Shown here piece by piece: positions 34,801-46,800 of a stretch of 64,000 bases of DNA. The notes under the pieces were generated by a model that saw nothing but the letters and a program-made list of their open reading frames with translations, was not told the origin of the DNA and made no database searches. The stretch lies in assembly GCA_030248225.1 (NCBI GenBank), contig JASANE010012360.1, positions 23,618 to 87,617 of the forward strand, read 5' to 3'. Numbering within the stretch: the stretch's first letter is position 1; each line of letters begins with the position of its first letter. Both the position numbers and the translations under genes were made by a program. This DNA comes from Trileptium ribeirensis. Its lineage: Eukaryota > Nematoda > Enoplea > Enoplida > Thoracostomopsidae.

Positions 34801-37800
34801 TGTGTTCCGGCAAATCCACATTACTTAGTCATGTGAGGTCTATCGAATTTCAGCTTATGTTTCATAACCCTTGGATGCGAGCGTAAGGCTGGTAGTTACT
34901 ACAATAAGCCTTATAAACAAGCCTTTAATGTTTTTATTTTTACTAACGATGACATCTTATTTACTTTTCTCTTAACGGAGATACTCTGCACCAGTTATAG
35001 ATTATGTTTAAGTATGGTAACGGATTCGACTTTTGCGGATGCATATTTTTTTGAACCTAGTGTGGACATTCAGTTTCAATAAGTGTACAGTGCACGCCAC
35101 AAAAGACTAACGCCTTTCACGAGAGTGCACATCAGCGGGCAGTATTATAACATGCAGCAAGCGAGCATCCACCCAGCAGTAGGCAATTATTAACGATTGT
35201 CGGTCATTCCGGGCAGGTATTGTGATGTTGTCGACCTAGTGACGTATAATATACATGTCGTGTTGAGCTATTCGCATTCGAGATATCGGGAAACCTATGT
35301 AACAGATCCTTACGGATCATTACGAGGTGGATAATCCTGACCACAGCCTAATGGCAAACTTTTATTGAAAACCCATAATCCTGACCACACGATAATGGTC
35401 AACGTTTACGAAAATCCTGACCACACCCCAATGGTCAACATTTTTTCGAACAAAAATAAATCTGACCACAGTGCAATGGTCAACATTTTTTCGACCACCA
35501 AAAAATCCCGTCCACAGTGTAATGGACAACATTTTTCCGAGTACCAAAAATCCTGTTCATAGTGTAATGCTCAACAATTAGTTGAGTTCCCCAATAATCA
35601 TGACCACGTGTATAGTGGCCAACATTTCCGAATTCTGTCACCAGTTTCTCCCCAACCTGGAACCCCGACGGGAATAGTCCAAAAGGGTACGGAACTCACC
35701 GTTGCATTACAATACGTACATTTATATAAGTAGAACCAATTAATCGCTTCTTAGCACAAGCAAATATATATATTGAGTTCCTTTATATACACCTATCGAC
35801 CATGAAAGCCCTGTTGTCACTTCATATGTAGACTGCATAACTGGCACAAACCCTGAACCACGGTATATACGTAAACCAGCACTTGAAACAACTCGCAAGA
35901 TCAATACAGCTATATAAGTACATAATTACAATAAATCAGAGATCATTAGGTACATACATTGATAATTGAAACAGAACTAAAATCAAAGTATATATATGTA
36001 CGTAATCGAAACAACTTCAATAGCATGATATATATCTATATAAAGGTAAACGGAGTAATTAGGTTCAAAGAGTCCCGCTATGTAACTGACTCGCATTTTC
36101 AGTATATCGGCCTGCACCGCCGACATCGTTTCGATCAAGGTGGGTATCGTTATCGCTATTTCAGGGATGGATATTCGTCAAGGAATCGCAACCGTATATA
36201 CAGATATTTATATCCATCTATATACATTGATAGTAGTGCCCCGATGGCACGCCTTAGTATATATATATATACATATTGGCATTTGCATGATTTTTCTATA
36301 GTATCATTGGCCATAAAGGCACCATTGATATATGCTTGAATTACGTACCAATGATATCATTCTTGTTATACTTTTGATGACCATAAAGGCACGTTTTCGA
36401 TATGTATTACCTTGATCGTATCCTATGATTGTGTACCGTTGAAATCAGTGTTGTTGTTCATATGTATTTTTAGGTACACGATCCAGCCGCTTGATTGAGA
36501 TGATCTTTGTTATTCATTTGCATGTATTCATACCGTTCGTTGTTATCATGTGAGGCCATAAAAGCGCCGCCCTTTTGTTACCATTGTATACCGTATTATG
36601 ATCATGTTGCGCTATAATTGTACTTATATTGGATTGATCAGGCCATAAAAGCGCCTGCGGTTTACCATGATTTTATGTATTTTGTTTGTTATATTTTGTT
36701 GCATTGCTGTAATTTTAGGTTGGAAGTACGACTGTTTGAGTGTAACATATTTGGGATAATTTTAGGAGAAATTTTAGGGATTTTTATGTACGCAAAAGTG
36801 ATCTTTTATAGGAGCAGAACGTGAGTATGACGAGCTCTTGCCATACCGGAAGTGTCGAGAATTTTAGGACGGTACGACTCCCCGATACATATAGGAATTG
36901 CCCTACCCCGAGTGGTAGGACTGCAAAGTTTATTCGGAATCATCGTAGGAAAGACTGGCCGTAACGGACACCCGTCACGACCGTCCTCACGAATGAGGAC
37001 CACAAAAATATGGCTGTTCGCTTGAAAGCGAACAGCAATTGAGAGAATTCCCCGAAAATTATAAGAGTAAACTGAAAGTATAATATTTACCAGTGCTCGC
37101 TACACTGGTAATTTGTATAACATTACGAAATATTGTCTACCAGCGTTCAATCTCGCTGGTTGAGATAAGAGACGAAAATGGAAATATAACAAATTTAGAA
37201 ACCGAAAATGTCGGCTCCGGTCCATAACTCCGGAACCGTTGGGAATTTCAAAATTGAGTGCTTAACATTCCTTATAGAGAATTTGACGGTCTTTCGAATG
37301 AGGCCGGTTTCGTGGAGATCCGACCCGGATCCAAGCACTTAGGGACAAATTAGTATATAAGTAAGCCGGCAGAATACAATTAGTCAATTAAGTCAACGAA
37401 TATTGGTCATAAAACTATCTACAAGGTATCCTTATAATCCCCAGACCCGAGGCTTCAATTTAAGCCCGGACCGGTCCCACTGCGCCCACTTTTTGTACCC
37501 ATATGAAAGTTTCAGAAATAACGCCCCGACACCACTCATTGGATTCCCCGTATTTGAGACCAACCCAATAATATATAAAACACCCCAGAAAAGTGCACCC
37601 CGAAGCCAGGGGAACCGTTTAAGCACCCTACCCGGAGAAAAATTTGGCATGGACCCTCCCCCCAAGAGTCTATTCCCCCCTGTAGACCGAAAACGGTCCT
37701 GTTACATATCATTTAAATCGGCCGGACTTGCTGAGCCCGAATCGAAACCTTGTTTGGCACTTTGGCCACCTCCGAGGGAAGGGTACCCTCTCCTTTCGCC

Positions 37801-40800
37801 TGTGGTTCTTCTTTGTTTACTTAAGCGCATTTCCTGTGAATTCTGTGTCCCAATTCAAGACCACTAGCACGCAGTTTCCTCTAATGTAAACATCACGTCT
37901 TTTGATACCAAATTGTGAACGTTGATACCGGCATAATACGAATTTAATTCTGTACTGGACTAGAGTGTTTGCGCTTCCACACACAAGCCGTAGCAGCTCC
38001 ACTTAATACGCTAGCTGAGTCAATATTTTCGTTAATAGTTTGGTCTCTTGGTGCTAATTTAATATAAATTTGGTACGCAGCTTGCTGGAGTTTCTTATCA
38101 GTAAGACGTGGTTTTAGACGATTAAGCACACATCAAGCTACCATTACTTTATATAAAGTTTATTTACGGATATGAAGTTTCGAATTTAGTGTAAACTGTA
38201 TGTGCTACTAGAAACTTCCAGAAACTTGTAGTGGTCGCGAGCACGGTTTATATAACATTTATAGCATATCGTTTAGCTGGACGTTAATGTTTGTATTAAT
38301 ATGAAGCGGACACTCGGTAGTGTTGTTTGTCAGACTGAATTTTATAGTGGTCCAATATAAAGTTTGTATTATGCTATTTAATTGGCGGCGAACTTCATAT
38401 AAAACGCATCTGACTTGAAGAGTTTATACTGCAGGGGACACCGAGATTGGTTTGTTTGTTTAATATAGAGTGATAGTCTGATTCAATACGACGGTTGTAT
38501 CCAGAGGTTTAGAACTTTGCGTTACATTCATAGTTTAACTGCTGAATTTGTTAGAAAGTTTCTGGAAAGTTCGTGGTAAGCTTAGGAGTTTATATAAATT
38601 TAGTATAAACAAAGTCGTAAATTATAAGAAGCATATAAATTTATATAACATTTTATATAAAATCGGACGGAAAATTTCTTAAAATATGCTTGGAATGTGT
38701 CCGATAAGAATGTTGATTTAGTTCAATAATATTAGATCAGAAATCGGACTAAAAGTGCTGAGCCAGCACTTTAACCGCCGCGAATTTCAAAATTTCAAAT
38801 TTCAAAAATCCGAGTATAAAAGCAGAACTGCACAAACAAGATAGCGTTCAGTATGACTTCGAAAGCGCAGAGTTCGGTCGTTTTGCAGACCGGCTCTGGC
38901 GCTCGCTTTTGTTAATGTGTTTTCGTTTTTGGCTCGACATTGGCTTTTGCGTTGGATCGTGCGTACGGATGGGCGATGGATGCTGGAACAAAGACCCGAC
39001 CGCTCTAAGTGTGGACAGGGAGGGATACCTGTAGAACATCGTAGCATTGAAACCAGTTAGGCTAAGTACGTTTGTAGTCGCCACTAGGGTACAGTAGAAA
39101 AACGTATCGATTGGAAGTAACGTCAAGTCTCCATGGACTCCCTGTCCACACTTGATTTTTACATGATAGCCTGTCCGCCCTAGCTCGTCCCGCCGACCCG
39201 TAGTCTCGGATAGCCGCTCGAATGATTGGACTAGACACCCGAAGTCATGCTGGACCTCCCTCGGTCAATCAGTTAGGATACAAACAAAGGCGACACCCGC
39301 GTTGAGATTCATTTTACATGATTCCCTGAGTCGAGTTAGGAGTTAGTAAAAGTTTCCCTGAGCTGACCGAGGTTAAACAAACCTTTCACATGAAAGCCTT
39401 GTGATTAAACAAGACGTTTCGATTAGTACTCCGAATCATCCACGGTCATACACGTACGAGCATGATTTGTTTAGGGTTTGCCAAAGTGGTTTTCAAGATT
39501 TCAAGTTACGATTTTCTCTGGACGAGAGTCGGTCAAGCTGTTCTGATTCTTCGTTGATTGGAGTTATTTGGCATTTGTGGATCGTTTTACGTGAACAAAA
39601 CCTGATTAAGCTTCATTAATAAGTTAATAGTGCTGTAGGCAACGTTGCAAGTCAAAACTTTATACCGACATGATGTCCCGTGAGCGTGACGGCTCGCCCC
39701 TGCTAAAATAGGAAATTCGGTTTATCTAGGGAACTGTTCCAGGAATTAAGTTGAAATCTCTAGGAGGATCCGAGCTATCGATTTAGCGATTAAAACGTTT
39801 AAATACTACATCGGGAACATAAACCCGAGGACCCTAAAGGGGCGTGTTCCCAACAAAATGTGAAAATTTAATTATCTTAGGACCTACTCCAGGAACTTTA
39901 CTCCAATTTTGGCAGTTTCTTCGTAGCAATGTCTATTGACGAATAGGAGTCTAAAACATGTCGGTTTCGAGTCGGAAACCGAAACCCGACGGCCTTGAAT
40001 TGGCCTAACCCCACTAAAAATGTGAAACTAAGATTAAAAGTAAAATATTTTAAGAACCTCTCCAGGAATTTCGCTAAAACTTTCGCTGTTTCTTCGTAGG
40101 GATGTCCGCTATTGGACACCGCTCTGAAACCCAACCTTACCGGGTTGGAATCACAAACCCGATGGCCTAGAAGTGGCCTGACCTTGTCAAAATTGTGAAT
40201 ACAGGCTTAGAATTTAAATATTTAAGGATTCCCTCCAGGAATCTTGGTGAAACTTTAGCTGCTTCTTTGTAAGTATGTCTACTTTCGGATATTATCACCG
40301 AATTCAACTTTATCATGTCGGAACCACAAACCCGACGGCCCGATAGTGATCCGTTTCTACCCAAACTTTACACGTTAATAAATCGATATTCGCTCCAGGA
40401 AATTTAATGATCTTCCTCGTATATATAGAGGCCCTTTCGGCCTTTCGTTTAAGCTATTGAGCCCGGCAAAGCCGTGGCCCGTTCAAAAGTTATAGGCTAC
40501 CTAAGTCCGACCCGCACAACCGTTGCTCGGATTGCAACTTAAATTTTACAAATTAGACTATTTTCGCAAGTCTGTTTTGGTCTTGCTTTTCCACACATTT
40601 TGGTTCGTCAAGGGAAAATATTGTCTTCCCTAGTGTTGATAAATTACATTACCAACGAAAATGCTTTAAATTTCAAGGTTATCGAAGTCGCCAAATGCGA
40701 CATCGAATCGATCGGGCCTTAGCCCGAGCGACCATTTTTTGTGAGGACCGTTGACCCGGTCCTAGAAAATCGATAGGTAGGATTAAGCCCAGCCATTGTG

Positions 40801-43800
40801 CAAAGTTTAGCGGAGAAAGGCTGGCAGAATACAAAGTTATTAGGGATTCAAGGTCCGCCCCGGCCCCAATCGAATTTTACCCCAAAATTTTGGTCGAAAA
40901 TCGCGGACCGAACAATTCAAGTAAGCAGATCGAGTAGAATTAAGCTAGAAAATTGGCTACGGTTGTCCTAACAACCGGGGCCTCCGTCGTCTGCCTCGCT
41001 TCGCCGAGCAGAAATCGCTCGAAATAACACTAGGATTTTGGTACTAAATGTAGCTCATATTCGAACGCTTTTCAAGCTAAAATAACGTAGCTTTTCGTAA
41101 CATTAGAGTAATGCCGATGGCCTACGAAACCCCGTCACTAATATTACGCGTTTTAATTACAATCCAAGGTACAGCCGCATAGTAAATGGAATCAAATTTT
41201 GCATTAGGGAAAGCTCGAATTTTAGTCCCAACTTCAGTCTACCGGGACCCGTAAGCTGTTCGAAAAACAAGTCGCCCAATCGTTCCTTTTTATACAGTTC
41301 TAACTCCCGTTGGTGTACTCGAAATGTTTGCTTTTGTAGTGGTCTGGATAATGGATTAACCACAGTGAGAGACCCAATTCCATTGCGTTTGTGGAATGAT
41401 CGCATAGGGAACATGAGTTAAAATTATGTAGCATATTTGGACATTTCGTAACAAACTTTACACGGTCGCTCTAAGTACGTATGTATGTATGCGAGTAGGA
41501 CAAAAATTTAAATCTCAAACCGTAGTCGCACACTTTAGAAAAGAATTTAGGAGTCGTACCGAAGAGCAGTATGTAACATTGTCATGGATTTAATAAGTGT
41601 TATCATATCGAATTGTTGTATTATGTTGTCATAGACTAACCTCATCGCTACTAACTGCGAATATAAGTAACCGATTATTATGTACCATAGTTTTGTGATT
41701 TGAATGAGCAAGATGAAGTCTCGCAAACATCCCGTTGCACGCTCAGCCCCGTATACCCCGCCTCGTTGCCGCCTTTCGCTTACCCGAACCTATTGTTATG
41801 TCGGAGTTCCCTTCCTGTTGGCAAACGTAGTACTGAGCAAATAGTTAGTTCGATGGCGCCTTCATTTTATCGATAACTAACCGTAGCACCTACCGGTACC
41901 GATTTTCATTTGACCATTTTATTTTTATGAGTAAGGTAAGCACAGCTGTCATACGATAAGGCTTCACAGTACACGCCGTGTTTTGACTCAGCTGTGAGAG
42001 TTCCGTGAAAAAGGCGATGACTCCGCAACCCTCCCCAATCGAAGCTCTGCTCATTGTGTATTCGCGTGCCATAATTGTGACAACGCTTATTGTATTCGTC
42101 CGTACAATATGTATCTGTCCGTGTACCCATAAGTTCATGTGCAACTCATCAATAAATGCTCACTGAAGACTCGAATTGTGCAAGTGTTTTGTTGATCCGT
42201 AGTAGCGATAGGAACTGAAGGGTTTGAAATCCGTCACCACGATCGACGACCCACGTTCAGGTTTGACACGCGCATCGAAGAAGTAAACCTCAGCGTGACT
42301 CGCCGATTACAAATAAGTTTGTCAATGATGTTCGTTGTAAAGGTACGACTGGTGCGACAAATTAGAAAATTATCAACTCACGCTGAGCACCCGACATAGG
42401 AAATTTAGATACGCGCGGATCCGACGTTAAACGTGTAGGGATTTGTCGGACCCTAGTGGGGGCCACTGGCTAAAGTAAAATTAAATAAATTACCCATTTT
42501 GAGAAAGTTAGAAAGAAATTTGACACTTCCCGGGTTTGACGTGGATAGGGAATAGTGGTACGGTCTCTTTGGCCTGTGAGCAGGTGACGGAGCCGACCTC
42601 CCTGGGGACCTCAAAGGTAGTACCTCGTAGACTACGTGCGCAACCCGTCCGGCAGAATCAGAACACATCCTGTGAAGCGCTCCTGCGGCTTGCTAAGCTC
42701 CGTCATTTCTTGGGCCTGACTCGCGCGGGAAAAGACATTCGAGTAATTGAAACCCGTCAGGTCCGCCCTTGAAGTCACGATAGCCGGGGTCGTATGGGCA
42801 TTACGTCTGGGAAGTGCGTAATGCAGCAGCGTCACGTCGATTTTATTACACCTATAATATTGGCCATTTTTGCTGCCCTGCTCGCAATGCATAACCAAAC
42901 AAATGAAAACAGTATCTGGCCCCTCTTCAGACCAAAATTTCGCTTGGGGGTTTTGAGCTCCAATCTTGGGAGACCTGAAAATACCTAAGCGAATTTCCAC
43001 CAGCTTATGGGGGAACCGTGCAACCTAAGTCTAGTGTGTGGTTTTATAATTGCTTTTTTCAGGCATTTGAATCATTATATCAATGTTTTTATTGCATATT
43101 TATTATTTACCAACTGAAAATACGTATTTATGTAGGCCAGCCATTTTACTTAGAATTTCGTCATGAATAGTTGAAACGTAAGAAATAGTGTTGAATTTTG
43201 CCATGACCGTTTTTTGTTTGGGCGATCATTTTTGATGCCACCTCAAAATACCTCCGGTGCTGGGTATTAGCCTGGGGGAGTCAAAATTTGCTGGCGGGGC
43301 ATATCCTGAAGGAACCCCCAAAATCCTGTTCCACTCGCCAACATCCCCTCTGTGGAGAGGCTAGAGTATACCTGCTGTAATTGAAGTTCGTCGACCTTAA
43401 AGTGATTAAGATAGGAATAGATATACGATGTTCTTGCTGATTAATGCAGAAAGTAGGTTCAAAACAGTAACACTTATGTGGTTAGTTACCCTATAAATCT
43501 ATCGTCCTTCTCCAACATTAAAAACCTACCTTATTCCAAAAGTTTTTATAGATTGTGGCTTGTCGCATTTATTATTTTGATTTTCGATGCTACGTGACCA
43601 TACATTATTTTTACGTCATTTTTGTCTTTGACTATGGCAATCTTACAATATCTGCTTCAGTCGTTACCGTTACAAAGCGACGCCAGTCCTGGATCTCAAC
43701 CAGTAGGATCTATACCATCGACGTCTGGTCTCAGTGTAGTTTCTAGTGGTCCTAGTTGCACAAGTATTGCTCCGATTAATAGCAGCAACCAAGTGACGAG

Positions 43801-46800
43801 AGCAAGTTACCTCAACAACAGTTGCAGTTTGGAAGCCTTCGGAAATCTTGTGTCATCAGATAACCACTTGGCTGTACTGGATCGTGTGTCGACGCAGTAA
43901 GAATTATAGATTAACCTTTTATAGTTAAATATAAATAAATATTATCACCTAGCCCCGAGATAGGGCGCCAGTTCTTCGGCGATTCGTCGTTTTTATTTCG
44001 TCAGGTCTTTGGCGTATCGTGAAGGATCGCGATTAGTCGATTCCGTCAAGTTCGCCAAGCTACTTTATTGTGAAGGCAATATATATCAGAGAATACCCGT
44101 AACCGGAATTTACCGGAACCAGCAACCGGAACTGTCCATTTACACAGAATCCGAACCTGGTCTTCTAAACTTATATATAGTAAAACAGATGAAGGAAGAG
44201 TTGAAGGTACTGTTGATTTAAAATGTAATAAAAAATAAATTGTACGTTACACTTAATAATGTTTACTTATTGTTTATCTAACAGCTAAGCGGTTCTAAAC
44301 ATTCCATACTCTGTTGTATATATATATATATCAGTTTGGATCGGTTCAATTCTAAAGTATACCGCAAGTCTATGAATGGGTAAAATAGCTGCTACAAGCA
44401 TCCTCCTATCTTTGTTTTGTTAAACTCCTGCAGGGTCGAGATAAAAAATTGCTATTGAAATTAAGTGTCTTTCGCTTGAGTCCACTTTACGGGCGTGCAC
44501 CTGGATTGTTCTTTTGTCAAGTCAGTTCACGATCGTAAAAGCGATCGCAATTTTTCCTTCTGTACTCGTACATGATTTGCCATGTAGCAACGCGTAAACG
44601 CTGTTCGTGGTCACTTTTTAGATTAAGCATCGCATTTTCCTGACCGCGTACATGTGAAGACGCTATTAGCAATGACGTTTTTCATGTATACTGTAATACA
44701 CAAATACACCGTGAACAGCGCTGTCTGATTCAGAATGTTTTTTTGCTGAACGCATACAAACTTGCGAAATGGACAAATGTGCGGGAACGCAAAATCCATT
44801 CGGACATTGCTGAGCACATGTTGGCGTTCACAAAAATATGAATACCAATGGCAGAAGTGTGTACGTGAATTTCTGCGTGAATCAAGTCATGATTTGGACA
44901 AAACAACAAGCTTGGTGTACGCACTGAAAAGTTCTGTTACATTAAGTGTACCTTGGTGTGCATTTGAAAGCTCTGTTACACTAAGTAGACTTTCAGACAC
45001 AGACTCACGCACTGCTTACTTTTCACAGAGCAATTTGCTAAGGTCATATTTTCTTTTGTTTGGTTGTGCAACAGTTTTATTGTTCCACATTTCCTCAACA
45101 TCTGTGGCTTCGCCATCTGACAAAGCACTGAATCGCGTTGAAAGAGCGACATAATAGCGTAAGAGTGCTGCTGGATCCTTCAGCTGTTCGACGTCAGGAC
45201 CAAGGTAGCGGCGGCGGAAGTGCTCTGGGTGCAATCGCGCACGGATTTTTGAGACGACCATTGCATTGTCGGTCTGAAGAGCATTGCCCCAATAGCTACC
45301 ACAGTCAAGAACTGACGATGTCCGTTTCTTGTTGATCAACACATGGTTTAGCTTGTAATACTATTTTCCATAATGGTGCTCTCCACGCGCAAGTATGTCG
45401 TTTTTTCCTTAAATATGGAGCTGGAAATGCAGAACGACTGATATTGTGCCTCAGCAATTGAAGAGCTTAGTTCTAGAACATGCTAAGTGCCATATTTTTC
45501 AAAATTGAGTTAGTGACACCGTTGAGTTGAAATTTTCACCCTCTTTTCAATTCCGTAACATGCTAAGCGCTGCGCCAACTGGTTAGTGTGATATAGAAAG
45601 CTAGTTGATGTTAAGTGCACTTAATCAGCCATTTTCGCGAGCGCAACATGCAAAGTACACACATCACTTCTTAGCATGTTGTGGTTGTGTGGAAGTAAAA
45701 CCATATCATGCCAAGTGTGCACTTAGCATGTTGCAATAATTACTGCGATGTACTTTGCATATTGTGCCAAGTGCTACAAACGAGTATACGAGATGTTGTA
45801 GCTGATTTGGCTACCACAAGAAATAATCCACTTTTCTGTATTTTTAGGACAATGGCTGTCGTGGACCGGACGTTGCGCCAATCAAATGTCGTGATACTCC
45901 GAAATATTAATAAATAACACCCTTACTAACTTTTAAACAACTAAAATACCCTAAATATAATAACTATATGCAAAGCTATTTGCCGTCATTCTGAATGCTT
46001 TTTGGAACATTTCTAAATTTAAATTAAGCTTGGAACCAAAATGGGCAAATCAAAATTTAACAATTTTGTTACTAAATTTTTAGTTAAAGTCCTATCTGTA
46101 CCTACCAGTATGCGACCTATCTGTACATATCTGTATGCGGTGTAGTGTTAACAATAGCAAATGAGCCACTGTTTCTGTCGTGTGCATGGAAGAGTAAACA
46201 ACACCGCATTGATCGAATAGTTTAAAATCGACTAGTATTATCCAACAGTACTGAACCAAGAGTAAGATGCTGACCGAATAGCATTGTTTTTGTACAAACA
46301 TTTCTGATTTCGTGATTCATATAAGTTTATCTGACAATGTCGATTTAAAGCAGTACTTCGATAAAACAATATATAAGAATTCTGTTGATAGAGCAAGATG
46401 TACGCAACATACTTTAACGCCATTTGTTCTCTCAATTCCTCCAACCATTGTAGCTTTGCATATTTTTAGATTTATTTTAAATTTAATTATTAAATAAATC
46501 AAACTAAATAAGTACTAAAATATAAGTAGCAAAATAAGGTAGCAAATATATATACATACTAAATATATAATAATACCTAAATGTTCAAAATTGACGATTA
46601 CGTTTGGGTCTTATGGCAAAAAACGTGGTGGCCAGCAGTAGTCTCGACCCAGGAAGGATTTCGTGGACGAAAACAACGTGCCGATGATGTTTGCGTATAC
46701 TTCTTTGGGGAGGACAACAGAGCCTTTGTCCGTCCTAACAACATGATTGCTTTTCATGATAACAATGCAGCGTGGATTGTAAAGTCAAAGAAAGCCAAAT

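Larger units (their letters stand above)
34038..43660. other. intron 7, a 9.6-kb repeat- and hairpin-rich intron
   Basis: GTAAGT to CTGCTTCAG. Its contents are listed separately: a 53-bp minisatellite (34.5 kb), a hairpin tandem array (35.3 kb), AAAGCGCC repeats (36.3 kb), hairpin clusters (36.9-37.2, 40.5-41.0 kb), a 16-bp inverted repeat (39.0 kb), a ~165-bp tandem array (39.7-40.4 kb) and the inverted relative of the 25.9-kb segment. From about 36.8 to 43 kb the sequence is visibly more GC-rich than its surroundings. No intact coding sequence was found. Confidence 0.7.

Noticed and set aside
37403..37867. 154-codon + strand frame in the GC-rich island
   Set aside because: Proline-rich, overlapped by an open minus frame, no motif; best explained by composition.
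45016..45342. 108-codon minus-strand frame as a separate small gene
   Set aside because: Its motifs (HVLINKK, VVSKIRAR, DVEQLKDP, DVEEMWN) are those of an RTE LINE after the endonuclease, and it continues the half found at 49.7-50.2 kb.
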